From Clostridia bacterium (GTDB lineage: Bacteria > Bacillota > Clostridia > Christensenellales > Borkfalkiaceae), in assembly GCA_017507005.1 (NCBI GenBank), contig JAFWBT010000017.1:1-61359 (forward strand): DNA of 61,359 bases, in the 5' to 3' direction. Positions 25,613 through 34,684 of the stretch are shown piece after piece. Numbering within the stretch: position 1 is the first letter of the stretch; each line of letters opens with the position of its first letter. The notes below the pieces were generated by a model that saw only the letters and a program-made list of their open reading frames with translations, searched no databases and had not been told where the DNA came from. Both the position numbers and the translations under genes were made by a program.

Positions 25613-26367
25613 TTACGAAACGCATTATCCCTTGTTTGGATGTTAAGGACGGCAAGGTGGTGAAAGGCGTCAATTTCGAGGGGCTGCGTGATGTGGCGTC
25701 GCCTATCGATTTGGCGAGATATTATTCGGACAACGGCGCGGACGAGCTGGTGTTTTACGACATCACCGCCTCGGCGGAAGGGCGTGCGCTGTTCACGGAC
25801 GTGCTGCGAGAAGTTGCAAAAACGGTGTTTATTCCCTTGACGGTGGGCGGCGGTATTCGCGGTGTGGCGGATTTTGAACGAGTGCTCACCTGCGGCGCGG
25901 ATAAGGTGAGCGTCAATTCAGGCGCGATAGCAAATCCTGCTCTTATCCAAGAAGCGGCGAAAAAATACGGCGATCAATGCGTTGTGATTTCTGCCGATAT
26001 CAAACGCGTAAACGGCGCGTTTCACGTCTTTGCCAAGGGTGGCAGAGAGGACACGGGTATGGAAGCTATCGAGTGGATAAAACGCTGTGTCGGCGAGGGC
26101 GCAGGGGAAGTCGTTGTCAATTCTATGGACACGGACGGCGTGAAAAAGGGCTTTGATATCGAGCTTTTGAAAAAAGTATGCGACGCTGTGGACGTTCCCG
26201 TGATCGCGTCGGGTGGTGCCGGTTCGCAACAGCATTTTATCGATTTATTCCAACAAGTGCCGACGATAGACGCAGGGTTGGCGGCTTCGGTGTTCCATTT
26301 TGGCGAGATAGCTATTCCCGATTTAAAGAAAACGCTTGCAAGCAACGGTATTCTCGTTCGCTTGTAA
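25609..26367 (+). CDS. hisF: Imidazole glycerol phosphate synthase, cyclase subunit
   Basis: 252 residues, TIM barrel homologous to HisA. RIIPCLDVKDGKVVKGVNF with catalytic Asp11, ELVFYDITAS, PLTVGGGIRG, NSMDTDGVKKGFDIELL with the second catalytic Asp, and IASGGAGS. It takes ammonia channelled from HisH and yields IGP and AICAR; AICAR feeds purine synthesis through PurH, whose gene in this window is frameshifted. Confidence 0.96.
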   Translation: MITKRIIPCLDVKDGKVVKGVNFEGLRDVASPIDLARYYSDNGADELVFYDITASAEGRALFTDVLREVAKTVFIPLTVGGGIRGVADFERVLTCGADKVSVNSGAIANPALIQEAAKKYGDQCVVISADIKRVNGAFHVFAKGGREDTGMEAIEWIKRCVGEGAGEVVVNSMDTDGVKKGFDIELLKKVCDAVDVPVIASGGAGSQQHFIDLFQQVPTIDAGLAASVFHFGEIAIPDLKKTLASNGILVRL

Positions 26368-26379
26368 AAGAGGTGAAAT

Positions 26380-27027
26380 ATGATAAAGATAGAAGAATTG
26401 AAATTTGATAAAGACGGTTTAATTCCTGCAATCGTCGTGGACGTTATGACGAAAGACGTGCTCACGCTTGCGTATATGAACAAGGAAAGCCTTGAAATCA
26501 CGTTAAACGAACGCCGTACGTGCTTTTTCAGCCGTAGCCGTCAGGAATTGTGGCGCAAGGGCGAAACGAGCGGCAACGTACAGCACGTCGTTTCTATCAC
26601 GGCGGACTGCGATAAGGACGCGTTGGTGGTGAAAGTGGAAAAGGACGGACCTGCCTGTCATACGGGCGCGGAGAGCTGTTTTTATCAGCCTTTATATATC
26701 AACGAAGAAAAGAACGAATTTAGTATGCGCGGTTTGTACGCCTTGTTGATGGATAGAAAAGCGACTCTGCCGCAAGGCTCGTACACCACCTATCTTTTTG
26801 AAAAGGGACTAGATAAAATCCTTAAAAAGGTGGGGGAAGAGAATACGGAGGTGATTATCGCGGCGAAAGCGGACGATAAAAAGGAAACGATATACGAAAT
26901 AGCCGACCTCACCTATCATATCCTCGTGCTGATGGCGCAAATGGGTATCACGGTGGACGAAGTGCAAAAGGAGCTTGCGTCCCGTCACGTAATCGACCAC
27001 AAAGTAAAACAGGAAAAAATGACCTAA
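26380..27027 (+). CDS. hisIE: Phosphoribosyl-AMP cyclohydrolase / phosphoribosyl-ATP pyrophosphatase
   Basis: 215 residues, a fusion. Residues 1-115 are HisI ([40 protein letters not shown], and zinc-binding [21 protein letters not shown] with Cys ligands). Residues 120-215 are HisE ([38 protein letters not shown]). It catalyses steps two and three of the pathway. Last gene of the operon, with AAAGAGGTGAAAT before it and a strong terminator after. Confidence 0.96.
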   Translation: MIKIEELKFDKDGLIPAIVVDVMTKDVLTLAYMNKESLEITLNERRTCFFSRSRQELWRKGETSGNVQHVVSITADCDKDALVVKVEKDGPACHTGAESCFYQPLYINEEKNEFSMRGLYALLMDRKATLPQGSYTTYLFEKGLDKILKKVGEENTEVIIAAKADDKKETIYEIADLTYHILVLMAQMGITVDEVQKELASRHVIDHKVKQEKMT

Positions 27028-27056
27028 AATTGCATTAAAAAATAAAAGAAACGTTA

Positions 27057-27092
27057 AAAAACCGCCCACGGTTACAAAAAAGGGCGGTTTTT
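27057..27092 (+). terminator. Terminator of the his operon
   Basis: An 11-bp stem AAAAACCGCCC/GGGCGGTTTTT with a 14-base loop and a long T-run, 29 bases past hisIE. Confidence 0.9.
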
Positions 27093-27204
27093 TGTTTTCT
27101 TATATAAACAAATTCGTTATTTTGATTAAAAGTATCGCTTTTTGTGATTTCACAAAAATATCACGCAAAAGGGAAATTTATTCATATATAAAAGGAAAGA
27201 ATGA

Positions 27205-27233
27205 TTGACAAAAATCGTTTTTTAGGTTAAAAT
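27205..27233 (+). promoter_or_regulatory. Promoter of the lipoprotein-opp operon
   Basis: TTGACA (27205-27210), a 17-base spacer and TAAAAT (27228-27233). A second -10, TGTTATAAT at 27242-27250, could give an alternative start. It is about 100 bases before the lipoprotein ATG; the 308-base gap otherwise holds only the his terminator and AT-rich sequence. Confidence 0.75.
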
Positions 27234-27335
27234 GATATATGTGTTATAATGCAAAATTGCGTCATAATGCCCAAAAGCGGCAAAAATAGAGCAGAAACAA
27301 GCAATAACACCTATAAAACAGCAGAGGATTACTCA

Positions 27336-28571
27336 ATGAAAAGAACGGTAAAAGGCAAACTAATCGCCTTGTGCGGCGCATTAGCGGCGACGTTTTTGTT
27401 GGCAGGCTGTTCGTTCACCCAAACCGCGGACGATTTTCGTAATGAAAATAATCTCGTTGCCAAGGTGACGTATTTTGCCAACGGCGGTATTTTTGAAAAC
27501 AACTTAGATGAAAAGACGATGGAATACCGTGACGGCACTCGCCCGTTGAATATCGGCGTGGACGTTTTAACGAGCGGTTCGATTACGTTAGAGCGCACCG
27601 ATTACGAATTCGTTGCATGGCATTACGTAGAAGTGGACGAGAACGGCGAGCCGATTGTAAATAGCGACGGCGAAATCGTTTTGGGCGAGGAAGTCGATTT
27701 TAAGGCTTGGCGTATTCAAGAGGACGAACATTGGCATATAGCGGCAATGTGGTCGGCGCTTTCAAAGGTGAAAATTCACTTGGTATGCGACGAGGGCGAA
27801 ACGGTGACGGCGCAAGACGGTAAAACCTATCAAAACGGCGACCTTATCACCGAGCGTGGCTTTGGTACGCAGGATTCTATCGCGAGCATTGCCGACGACG
27901 TGTTAAAGCCCGTCAAGGATACGTATACGTTCGTTAATTATTACGAGGACGAGGCTTGTACGAAAACGCTGCGTTTCCCTGTCGAAAAAGGGGAAAAGGA
28001 CGTCGTGGTGTACGCGAAATACCTCACGGGCGTATGGGAAATCGTCAAAGAATCGAGCGACGTTAAGGATATGTTTGCTTACGTTGGTATCGAAGGTATG
28101 CGGTATTATCTTGCTAACGATATCGATTGTTCGTCTATGCGAGCTGCGGTAGCGCCTGCGAATAGCTTTAACGCTGAATTCCAAGGCAACGGCTATACGA
28201 TTAGCAATTTGAACGTAGCGAGATCGTCTTTGGCGCAAGGCTCGAAAACGGCGCTCTTTGGCGCAATCGGCGCGACAGCAAGAATTGAAAACGTGACCTT
28301 TGAAAACGTTTCCATTAAATACACCAGCCGTCCGAATACGTCGTTGGAATTGTACTTCGCATTTACTTCGATAGACGAAAACGCCGTGGTGAATAATGTA
28401 ACGCTTAGCGGTGAAATGAACGTCGTGGATAACGGTTTGCGGTTGAACAACAACACGCTTGGCGATTGGAAAGAGGACCATTGGAAATTTGGCGGATACG
28501 CGCTGGATAGCGAGTACGTTGGCGGTATCACCGTTACGGCAGATTCAAAAGTTTCTATGGTAGAAAATTAA
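27336..28571 (+). CDS. Lipoprotein with GLUG/InlB-like beta repeats
   Basis: 411 residues from ATG 27336, the first start followed directly by a lipoprotein signal (MKRTVKGKLIALCG, lipobox LLAGC with Cys25). Longer readings from 27249 put a hydrophilic stretch before the signal and are unlikely. Segments such as VKIHLVCDEGETVTAQDGKTY and YTFVNYYEDEACTKTL resemble InlB/Listeria-Bacteroides repeats. The C-terminal FQGNGYTISNLNV and TALFGAIGATARIENVTFENV match GLUG-type solenoid repeats. Anchored outside the membrane; it stands 37 bases before the oligopeptide-binding protein and may help capture substrate or bind surfaces. Confidence 0.78.
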   Translation: MKRTVKGKLIALCGALAATFLLAGCSFTQTADDFRNENNLVAKVTYFANGGIFENNLDEKTMEYRDGTRPLNIGVDVLTSGSITLERTDYEFVAWHYVEVDENGEPIVNSDGEIVLGEEVDFKAWRIQEDEHWHIAAMWSALSKVKIHLVCDEGETVTAQDGKTYQNGDLITERGFGTQDSIASIADDVLKPVKDTYTFVNYYEDEACTKTLRFPVEKGEKDVVVYAKYLTGVWEIVKESSDVKDMFAYVGIEGMRYYLANDIDCSSMRAAVAPANSFNAEFQGNGYTISNLNVARSSLAQGSKTALFGAIGATARIENVTFENVSIKYTSRPNTSLELYFAFTSIDENAVVNNVTLSGEMNVVDNGLRLNNNTLGDWKEDHWKFGGYALDSEYVGGITVTADSKVSMVEN

Positions 28572-28608
28572 AAAAGAAAAAAATATATATAGAATTTGGA
28601 GGACAAAT

Positions 28609-31203
28609 ATGAAAAGTTCAGCAAGAAAAGCACTGAGTCTTATGCTTGGCTTACTTATGTCGTTTTCCGTTGTCGGTTGCGGTGGCGGTGGCGGCGGTGA
28701 AAAAGGCGACGCAACGAGCACGCCTGAAACGAGCACGCCCGGCGGAGAAGTAATCACGCCCGGTAAGTATGACACGGAAACCCGTCCCGTTGTATTTGCA
28801 ACGGACGCGTTGGACGGCAACTTCAACCCCTTCTTCGCAACGTCTGCAACGGACAGCGAAATCACGGCAATCACGCAGATTGGTATGTTGACGACGGACG
28901 CAAAAGGTAACCTCGTTTGCGGTGAAGATCAGCCCACCGTTGCACTCGATTACAGAACGACGATGAAAGACGCCGACGGCAACGAAACCACGAACGCGTC
29001 GGTGGCGGAAACGACGGAATATGAATTTATCATCAAGAACGACGTTAAATTCAGCGACGGCAAACCCTTGACAATTCAGGACGTTTTGTTCAATCTGTAC
29101 GTATATCTCGACCCTGCATACATGGGTTCTGCTACGTTGTATTCCACGGATATCGTTGGATTGCAGAAATATCGTAAGCAAGATCCTACCCTTGCAGGCG
29201 ACGCGGAAAACACCAACTCGCAGCAGCAGTTCTATGCGGCGGCAGAGGCAAGAGTAGTAGCGATTCTCGACTATCTCGATCCTAAGGGCGACGGCATTTC
29301 CACCCCTCAGATTCTCGAAGATATCGAAACGACCAAAAAGTTGTTTAGAAAGGAAGCGGAAGAGGATTGGACGGCAAACCAAGGCACTTTGGAAGCGTAT
29401 GAAGACGAGTACACCTTCACCGAAGATTGGCAGATTTATTATTTCGTAGAAGGTATCGTTGGCTATCAGTACGCAGTAAACGCGAACGGTGTCAACGCGC
29501 CCGTGAAAGACGAAAACGGCAAGTACGTTACGACGCTTGACGATGCTAACGATGCTTTGACGAGTGAAATCGTAGACGCGCAGAACGACGCGGCACTCGT
29601 TGCGGAATATATGACGGAATACGGTTGCGACGAAGCAACGGCTAAATACAACATCGCAAAAGATATCGCAATCAATAACGTATACAATACGTACACCAGC
29701 GATTCGAAGCTTTCCGAAGTATTGCAGTGGTGGAAAACGGGTACGAGCGTTCGTACGGAATTCGCTATGGAAGCGCAGTCGGAATATTTCGACAGCTTGA
29801 AAGAGGGCGACAGCCTTGCAGTACCTTCCATTGACGGTATTACGACGGGCAAGACGAGCAACGATTACGACGGCAACGTTTTGGCGGAAGAACACGACGT
29901 ATTGAAGGTCGTTATCAACGATATCGACCCGAAAGCGATTTACAACTTCTCCTTCTCCGTTGCGCCTATGCATTACTATTCCAACGCAGAAACGATTGCT
30001 AGCACCCCTTACGGCGTGAAATTTGCAGATAAAGATTTCTTCAACAACGTGTTGCAAGATCCCAACAAGAACGCAAAACCCGTAGGCGCAGGCGTGTATA
30101 TGGCTACCGACGAAAACGGCAGTGACAACCCCGCTGGCAAGAACTTCTACAAGAACAACTGGGTATACTATAAGCGTAACCCCAACTTTGAAACGGTTGG
30201 CGACGGCTTGCACAACGCATATATTAAATATTTGCGTTATCGTGTTGTAAACGCAGACCAAATCCGTAACGCATTGGCTACGCAGGCAATCGACTTCGGT
30301 GAACCCAACGCAACGGTAGAAAACCTTCAAGAAATCGGCAAGTACGATCACCTTAGCTATCAGCAGTATCGTACGAACGGTTACGGTTACGTTGGTATCA
30401 ACCCGAAATACGTTCCCGATATCGAAGTGCGTCAGGCGATTATGATGGCGATGGATACGCTGTCGATTATCAGCAACTACTACACTGGTGATTTGGCACA
30501 GCCCGTATTCAGATCTATGTCCCGTGAAAACTGGGCGTATCCCGAAGACGCAGGTGAATACTATTCGTTCACGACGAATAAGAATGTCATCAAGGCGAAA
30601 GTGGAAAGCGCAGGCTGGACGCTTGGTAGTGATGGCGTTTACGCAAAAGACGGCAAGAGATTGAAGATTACCTTTACGATTGCAGGCGAAACGACCGACC
30701 ACCCCGCATATTCTATGTTTGAAACGGCGGCGGCGCTGTTGAACGAATGCGGCTTTGAAATCCACGTAACGACGGATATCACCGCACTTAAAAAGCTCGC
30801 TACGGGCGATTTGCAGGTATGGGCGGCGGCTTGGTCGTCGACGATTGACCCCGATATGTATCAGGTATACCACAAAGACAGTACAGCTACTAGCGTTAAG
30901 AACTGGGGCTATCCTACGATTTTGGCAGATACGACTGGTCAGTTCACCGAAGAGCAGGAAATTATTGAAGAATTGAGTGCGCTTATCGAAGAGGGCCGTG
31001 AATATCTTTCTAACGAAGACCGTACGCCTATCTATCACGAAGCGCTCGACCTCGTTATGGAACTTGCTGTGGAATTGCCTACCTATCAGAGAAACGACCT
31101 CGTTGTATACAACAAGGAAGTTATCAAGGTAAGCTCGTTGAATCAAAATCCTACCGCTTATTCGGGCGTTGTAGATAAACTTTGGGAAATCAATTATAAC
31201 TAA
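28609..31203 (+). CDS. Oligopeptide ABC transporter substrate-binding lipoprotein, enlarged
   Basis: 864 residues, about 300 more than a normal OppA. Lipobox SVVGC with Cys24, then a Gly and Thr/Ser/Pro-rich tether (25-55). SBP_bac_5 features: DGNFNPFFATSATDSEI, YEFIIKNDVKFSDGKPLTIQDVLFNLYVYLDP at the N-lobe, and after a gap KAIYNFSFSVAPMHYYS, then GAGVYMAT, DFGEPNATVENLQEI and YVGINPKYVPDIEVRQAIMMAMD. An extra block of about 235 residues (about 186-425), acidic and helix-rich, interrupts the standard fold. GGAGG at 28597-28601 precedes ATG 28609. First transport gene of the operon. Confidence 0.9.
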   Translation: MKSSARKALSLMLGLLMSFSVVGCGGGGGGEKGDATSTPETSTPGGEVITPGKYDTETRPVVFATDALDGNFNPFFATSATDSEITAITQIGMLTTDAKGNLVCGEDQPTVALDYRTTMKDADGNETTNASVAETTEYEFIIKNDVKFSDGKPLTIQDVLFNLYVYLDPAYMGSATLYSTDIVGLQKYRKQDPTLAGDAENTNSQQQFYAAAEARVVAILDYLDPKGDGISTPQILEDIETTKKLFRKEAEEDWTANQGTLEAYEDEYTFTEDWQIYYFVEGIVGYQYAVNANGVNAPVKDENGKYVTTLDDANDALTSEIVDAQNDAALVAEYMTEYGCDEATAKYNIAKDIAINNVYNTYTSDSKLSEVLQWWKTGTSVRTEFAMEAQSEYFDSLKEGDSLAVPSIDGITTGKTSNDYDGNVLAEEHDVLKVVINDIDPKAIYNFSFSVAPMHYYSNAETIASTPYGVKFADKDFFNNVLQDPNKNAKPVGAGVYMATDENGSDNPAGKNFYKNNWVYYKRNPNFETVGDGLHNAYIKYLRYRVVNADQIRNALATQAIDFGEPNATVENLQEIGKYDHLSYQQYRTNGYGYVGINPKYVPDIEVRQAIMMAMDTLSIISNYYTGDLAQPVFRSMSRENWAYPEDAGEYYSFTTNKNVIKAKVESAGWTLGSDGVYAKDGKRLKITFTIAGETTDHPAYSMFETAAALLNECGFEIHVTTDITALKKLATGDLQVWAAAWSSTIDPDMYQVYHKDSTATSVKNWGYPTILADTTGQFTEEQEIIEELSALIEEGREYLSNEDRTPIYHEALDLVMELAVELPTYQRNDLVVYNKEVIKVSSLNQNPTAYSGVVDKLWEINYN

Positions 31204-31258
31204 GAAATTTTTGTAATTGCTTTTCCGTGAAAATAAACGAAAAAGTGAAGAAATTCAT

Positions 31259-32263
31259 ATGGTAAAATACTGTATAAAAAGAATCCTTCTTTCCTTGTTG
31301 ATTCTCTTTGGCGTATCGGTGATACTGTACTTTTTGGTTCGCTGTATGCCCGTGAGCTACTTGGAACAAAAACTCGCCAGCAGTCTTGGCAGCAGCGGCG
31401 GTGACGTCAGCTTCGAGCAAAGACTGCAAGAGTTGAAGGAATATTACGGACTTGCAGACGACAGCTTTTGGGGTATTTGCAAGGGGTATTGGGATTGGCT
31501 GATGAAGTTCCTGCAAGGGGATATGGGCGTTTCGTTCAAATACAACCGTCCCGTGGAAGAGGTTATCTTTGAAAATATGGGTATCTCTTTCGCAATCTCC
31601 TTCGTATCCTTGATTTTGCAGCTGATTATCGCAGTGCCGCTCGGTATCAAATGCGCTTGCAATCAATATGGCAAACTCGATTATATCGTCACCGTTTTAA
31701 CGATGATTGGTATTTCTTTCCCCACGTTCTTCTTCGGCAGCATTATGATTAAGGTGTTCGCCGTGGATTTGGGGTGGTTTGAAATCGGCGGTTTGCATTC
31801 AAATCTTCCCGTCAACGCCACCGATTGGACGCGTTTTTGGGATATGATGTGGCATTTGGTATTGCCGATGTTCGTGCTGGTTATTCTCAATATCGGCTCG
31901 ATGATGCGTTACACCCGTACGAACACGCTTGAAGTGCTCAACGCAGACTATATCCGTACGGCGCGCGCGAAAGGCTTGTCGGAAAACAAAGTCGTTTACA
32001 AGCACGTGTTTAGAAACACGTTGATTCCGCTCGTTACCACCTTGGCAGGGATTCTGCCGGGGTTGTTCGGCGGCTCGATGATTACGGAAACGATATTCAG
32101 TATTCCGGGTATCGGTAATATTGCGTACAGCGCGCTCCGTGAAGGCGATATCCCGTTTATTATGGGCTATAATATGTTCATTGCCGTGCTGACGGTTATC
32201 GGTATTTTACTTACCGACCTGATGTACGCAGTAGTAGACCCTCGCGTAAAGCTTGGTAAATAA
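31259..32263 (+). CDS. Oligopeptide ABC transporter permease (OppB-like)
   Basis: 334 residues from ATG 31259 (MVKYCIKRILLSLLILFGVSVILYFLVRCMP), the typical OppB/DppB start; an earlier reading begins in a poor hydrophilic leader. Six membrane helices; the EAA coupling loop DYIRTARAKGLSENKVVYKHVFRNTLIPLVT and the C-terminal FSIPGIGNIAYSALREGDIPFIMG are standard. The first periplasmic loop is longer than usual (about 35-90). Only a weak GTGAAG precedes it, so translation may depend on upstream coupling. Confidence 0.93.
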   Translation: MVKYCIKRILLSLLILFGVSVILYFLVRCMPVSYLEQKLASSLGSSGGDVSFEQRLQELKEYYGLADDSFWGICKGYWDWLMKFLQGDMGVSFKYNRPVEEVIFENMGISFAISFVSLILQLIIAVPLGIKCACNQYGKLDYIVTVLTMIGISFPTFFFGSIMIKVFAVDLGWFEIGGLHSNLPVNATDWTRFWDMMWHLVLPMFVLVILNIGSMMRYTRTNTLEVLNADYIRTARAKGLSENKVVYKHVFRNTLIPLVTTLAGILPGLFGGSMITETIFSIPGIGNIAYSALREGDIPFIMGYNMFIAVLTVIGILLTDLMYAVVDPRVKLGK

Positions 32264-32277
32264 GAAAGGAGGACGGT

Positions 32278-33390
32278 ATGGAAAAAAAGAAAGATCTTGT
32301 CGAAGAGACCTTAGAAGAAACCTTAGATAGCGTCGCTCCTACGGCTGAAACGGCAGAGGAAACGCTTTCCGAAGAGGAATTGCACGGAGAAAGCCTTACG
32401 GATAGAGTAAAGGTGCTCTCGCCCGGGCAAATGGTAATGAAACGGTTTTTCCGTTCTAAATTGTCTATGGTGGGGCTAGTGACGATTATCGTATTGTTTT
32501 TATTCTCCTTTATCGGGCCCTTGTTCTCGCCTTGGGCGGGCAACGACGGTAAAGTGCCTGATACGGAAAATATTAAGAATATAATGTTGCCGATTGAAAT
32601 CGAATACGTTACCGAAGACGGCGAAGTGTATACGGCGTACACAATCACGGAAAGTACGCCTACGGTCAATAAAGAAGGGGATATCTCTTTCGATCATTGG
32701 CTTGGTACGGATGAAAACGGTTGGGACTTGTTCACCCGTTTGATGCTTGGCGGGCGTATTTCGCTTACGATCGGGTTTATCGTCATATTCTTGGAAACGA
32801 TTATCGGCGTATGTTTAGGCGGCTTGGCGGGCTATTTTGGCGGCTGGGTTGATCAGCTAATCATGCGTATCGTCGATATTCTAAGCTGTATACCGACGCT
32901 GCCGATTATGCTTATTCTGTCTGCAACGCTGACGGCGTATGAAATCTACGATATTACGAGATTGTATTATCTAATGATTATATTAACACTGTTCGGTTGG
33001 GCGGGGATAGCCCGTCTTGTGCGAGGGCAAATACTGTCCTTACGCGAACAGGAGTTTATGTTGGCGGCAAAATGCTCGGGACTTTCGACGGGTAGAAAAA
33101 TATTCAAACATTTGTTACCCAACGTATTGCCGCAGCTGATTGTATCCATGACGCTTGGCTTGGGTAGTATCATTTTGACGGAAGCAACGCTTGGGTATCT
33201 CGGGCTTGTCGCGCCGCTTGGTACGGCGACGTGGGGCGCGATGATTAACTATGCAACGAAGGACAGATACCTCACGGGATTCCCTAATTTCTGGGTACCG
33301 CCCGGGATTTGTATTACGCTCGCAATTTTGGCGTTCAACTTCGTTGGCGACGGTCTGCGCGACGCGTTTGACCCGAAGATGAAGAGGTGA
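32278..33390 (+). CDS. Oligopeptide ABC transporter permease (OppC-like), with extra loop
   Basis: 370 residues versus about 300 usual. Residues 1-45 are acidic and cytosolic (VEETLEETLD and similar), followed by the OppC N-terminal motif MVMKRFFRSKLSMVGLV, then a 60-residue extracytoplasmic insert (about 85-135) before HWLGTDENGWDLFTRLMLGGRISL. The coupling loop is EFMLAAKCSGLSTGRKIFKHLLPNVLPQ, and the end GVGDGLRDAFDPK-like segment is normal. AAGGAGG lies just before ATG 32278. Confidence 0.92.
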   Translation: MEKKKDLVEETLEETLDSVAPTAETAEETLSEEELHGESLTDRVKVLSPGQMVMKRFFRSKLSMVGLVTIIVLFLFSFIGPLFSPWAGNDGKVPDTENIKNIMLPIEIEYVTEDGEVYTAYTITESTPTVNKEGDISFDHWLGTDENGWDLFTRLMLGGRISLTIGFIVIFLETIIGVCLGGLAGYFGGWVDQLIMRIVDILSCIPTLPIMLILSATLTAYEIYDITRLYYLMIILTLFGWAGIARLVRGQILSLREQEFMLAAKCSGLSTGRKIFKHLLPNVLPQLIVSMTLGLGSIILTEATLGYLGLVAPLGTATWGAMINYATKDRYLTGFPNFWVPPGICITLAILAFNFVGDGLRDAFDPKMKR

Positions 33391-33394
33391 TAAG

Positions 33395-34684
33395 ATGGCA
33401 GAAAAGAAGAAATCGCATTATATCTCCTCCAAAGAATCTCGTCGTATCGCAAAAGAAAATATCAAGATAACGAAGGAATTCGAGAAGAAAAAGAAAAGAA
33501 AGGACGTTGAGGCAGAATATCTTACGGAAATGAAAGATCCTGCCAACATCGTCGAATTTGAAGATTTGCACACTTATTTCTATACGGATACGGGTGTGGT
33601 AAAGGCGGTGAACGGCGTTACGTTCTCTATCCCTGCCGGCTCTACCGTCGGCGTCGTAGGGGAATCGGGTTGCGGCAAGAGTGTTACTTCGCTCTCGCTT
33701 ATGCAGCTCGTACAAGGCCCTAGCGGACAAATCGTTAGCGGTTCTATTCGTTTCCGCACGTCGGCGTTCCGTCGTGATGAAAAGGGGCGCAAGATTCCCG
33801 TTTACGACGAGGAAGAACGCAACGGCGAGGTAATCGTTAGAAGAGACGCAAAGGGCAATCCTTTACAGAAAAAGAACGAGTTGGGTGGCAATCTTTACGA
33901 AATGGACGAAAAAGTGTACGATATCGCAAAGATGCCCATTGAAGCGATGCGTTCTATTCGCGGCAGAGAAATCTCTATGATTTTCCAAGAACCTATGACG
34001 TCGCTCAATCCCGTTTTCACTATCGGGAATCAGCTGGACGAAGTGGCGTTCCTGCATATCGAGGGTATTTCCAAGGACGGCGCGAAAAAACGTAGTATTG
34101 AAATGCTCAATCTCGTAGGTATTGCCGATCCCGAGGGCGTGTATAAAAAATACCCGCACGAATTATCGGGCGGTATGCGTCAACGCGTTATGATTGCTAT
34201 GGCGTTGTTGTGCAATCCTCGCCTTATTATCGCGGACGAGCCGACGACGGCGCTCGACGTTACGATTCAGGCGCAAATTTTGGATTTGCTCCGTGAAATA
34301 AAAACGAAGATTAACGGCTCGATAATGCTGATTACGCACGATTTGGGCGTGGTGGCAGAAATGGCGGATTACGTCGTCGTTATGTACGCGGGCAAGATTA
34401 TTGAAATGGGTACGGCAGAGGACATTTTCGATCGTCCCTTGCATCCGTATACAATCGGTTTGCAAAAGAGCAAGCCCACGGTGGACGGTGAAGTGGATTC
34501 GCTGTATTGTATTCCTGGGTTTGTTCCTAACCCTATCGATATGCCTAATTATTGTTATTTCCGTGACAGATGCGATCGTTGTAAGAAGGAATGCGCAGGC
34601 GAATATCCTCATCTTGTAAAGGTGTCGGATACGCACAGCGTTTCCTGCTATCTGTATAAGGAGGGTGAACATGCAGACAAATAA
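33395..34684 (+). CDS. Oligopeptide ABC transporter ATPase (OppD-like), extended
   Basis: 429 residues, about 90 longer than usual. A basic N-terminal tail of about 50 residues ([23 protein letters not shown]) precedes the ABC domain. Walker A GESGCGKS at 89-96, Q-loop Gln198 in [13 protein letters not shown], signature LSGGMRQR, Walker [13 protein letters not shown], and the C-terminal peptide-transporter segment with [15 protein letters not shown] charged 50-residue insert (about 121-175) sits between Walker A and the Q-loop. It overlaps the next gene by 14 bases. Confidence 0.93.
   Translation: MAEKKKSHYISSKESRRIAKENIKITKEFEKKKKRKDVEAEYLTEMKDPANIVEFEDLHTYFYTDTGVVKAVNGVTFSIPAGSTVGVVGESGCGKSVTSLSLMQLVQGPSGQIVSGSIRFRTSAFRRDEKGRKIPVYDEEERNGEVIVRRDAKGNPLQKKNELGGNLYEMDEKVYDIAKMPIEAMRSIRGREISMIFQEPMTSLNPVFTIGNQLDEVAFLHIEGISKDGAKKRSIEMLNLVGIADPEGVYKKYPHELSGGMRQRVMIAMALLCNPRLIIADEPTTALDVTIQAQILDLLREIKTKINGSIMLITHDLGVVAEMADYVVVMYAGKIIEMGTAEDIFDRPLHPYTIGLQKSKPTVDGEVDSLYCIPGFVPNPIDMPNYCYFRDRCDRCKKECAGEYPHLVKVSDTHSVSCYLYKEGEHADK

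Noticed and set aside
28651-31146. An 831-residue open frame on the minus strand opposite the Opp binding protein
   Set aside because: It is an artefact of GC-skewed codon use; its translation is Arg/Phe/Val-rich with no domain, while the plus strand encodes a clear lipoprotein.
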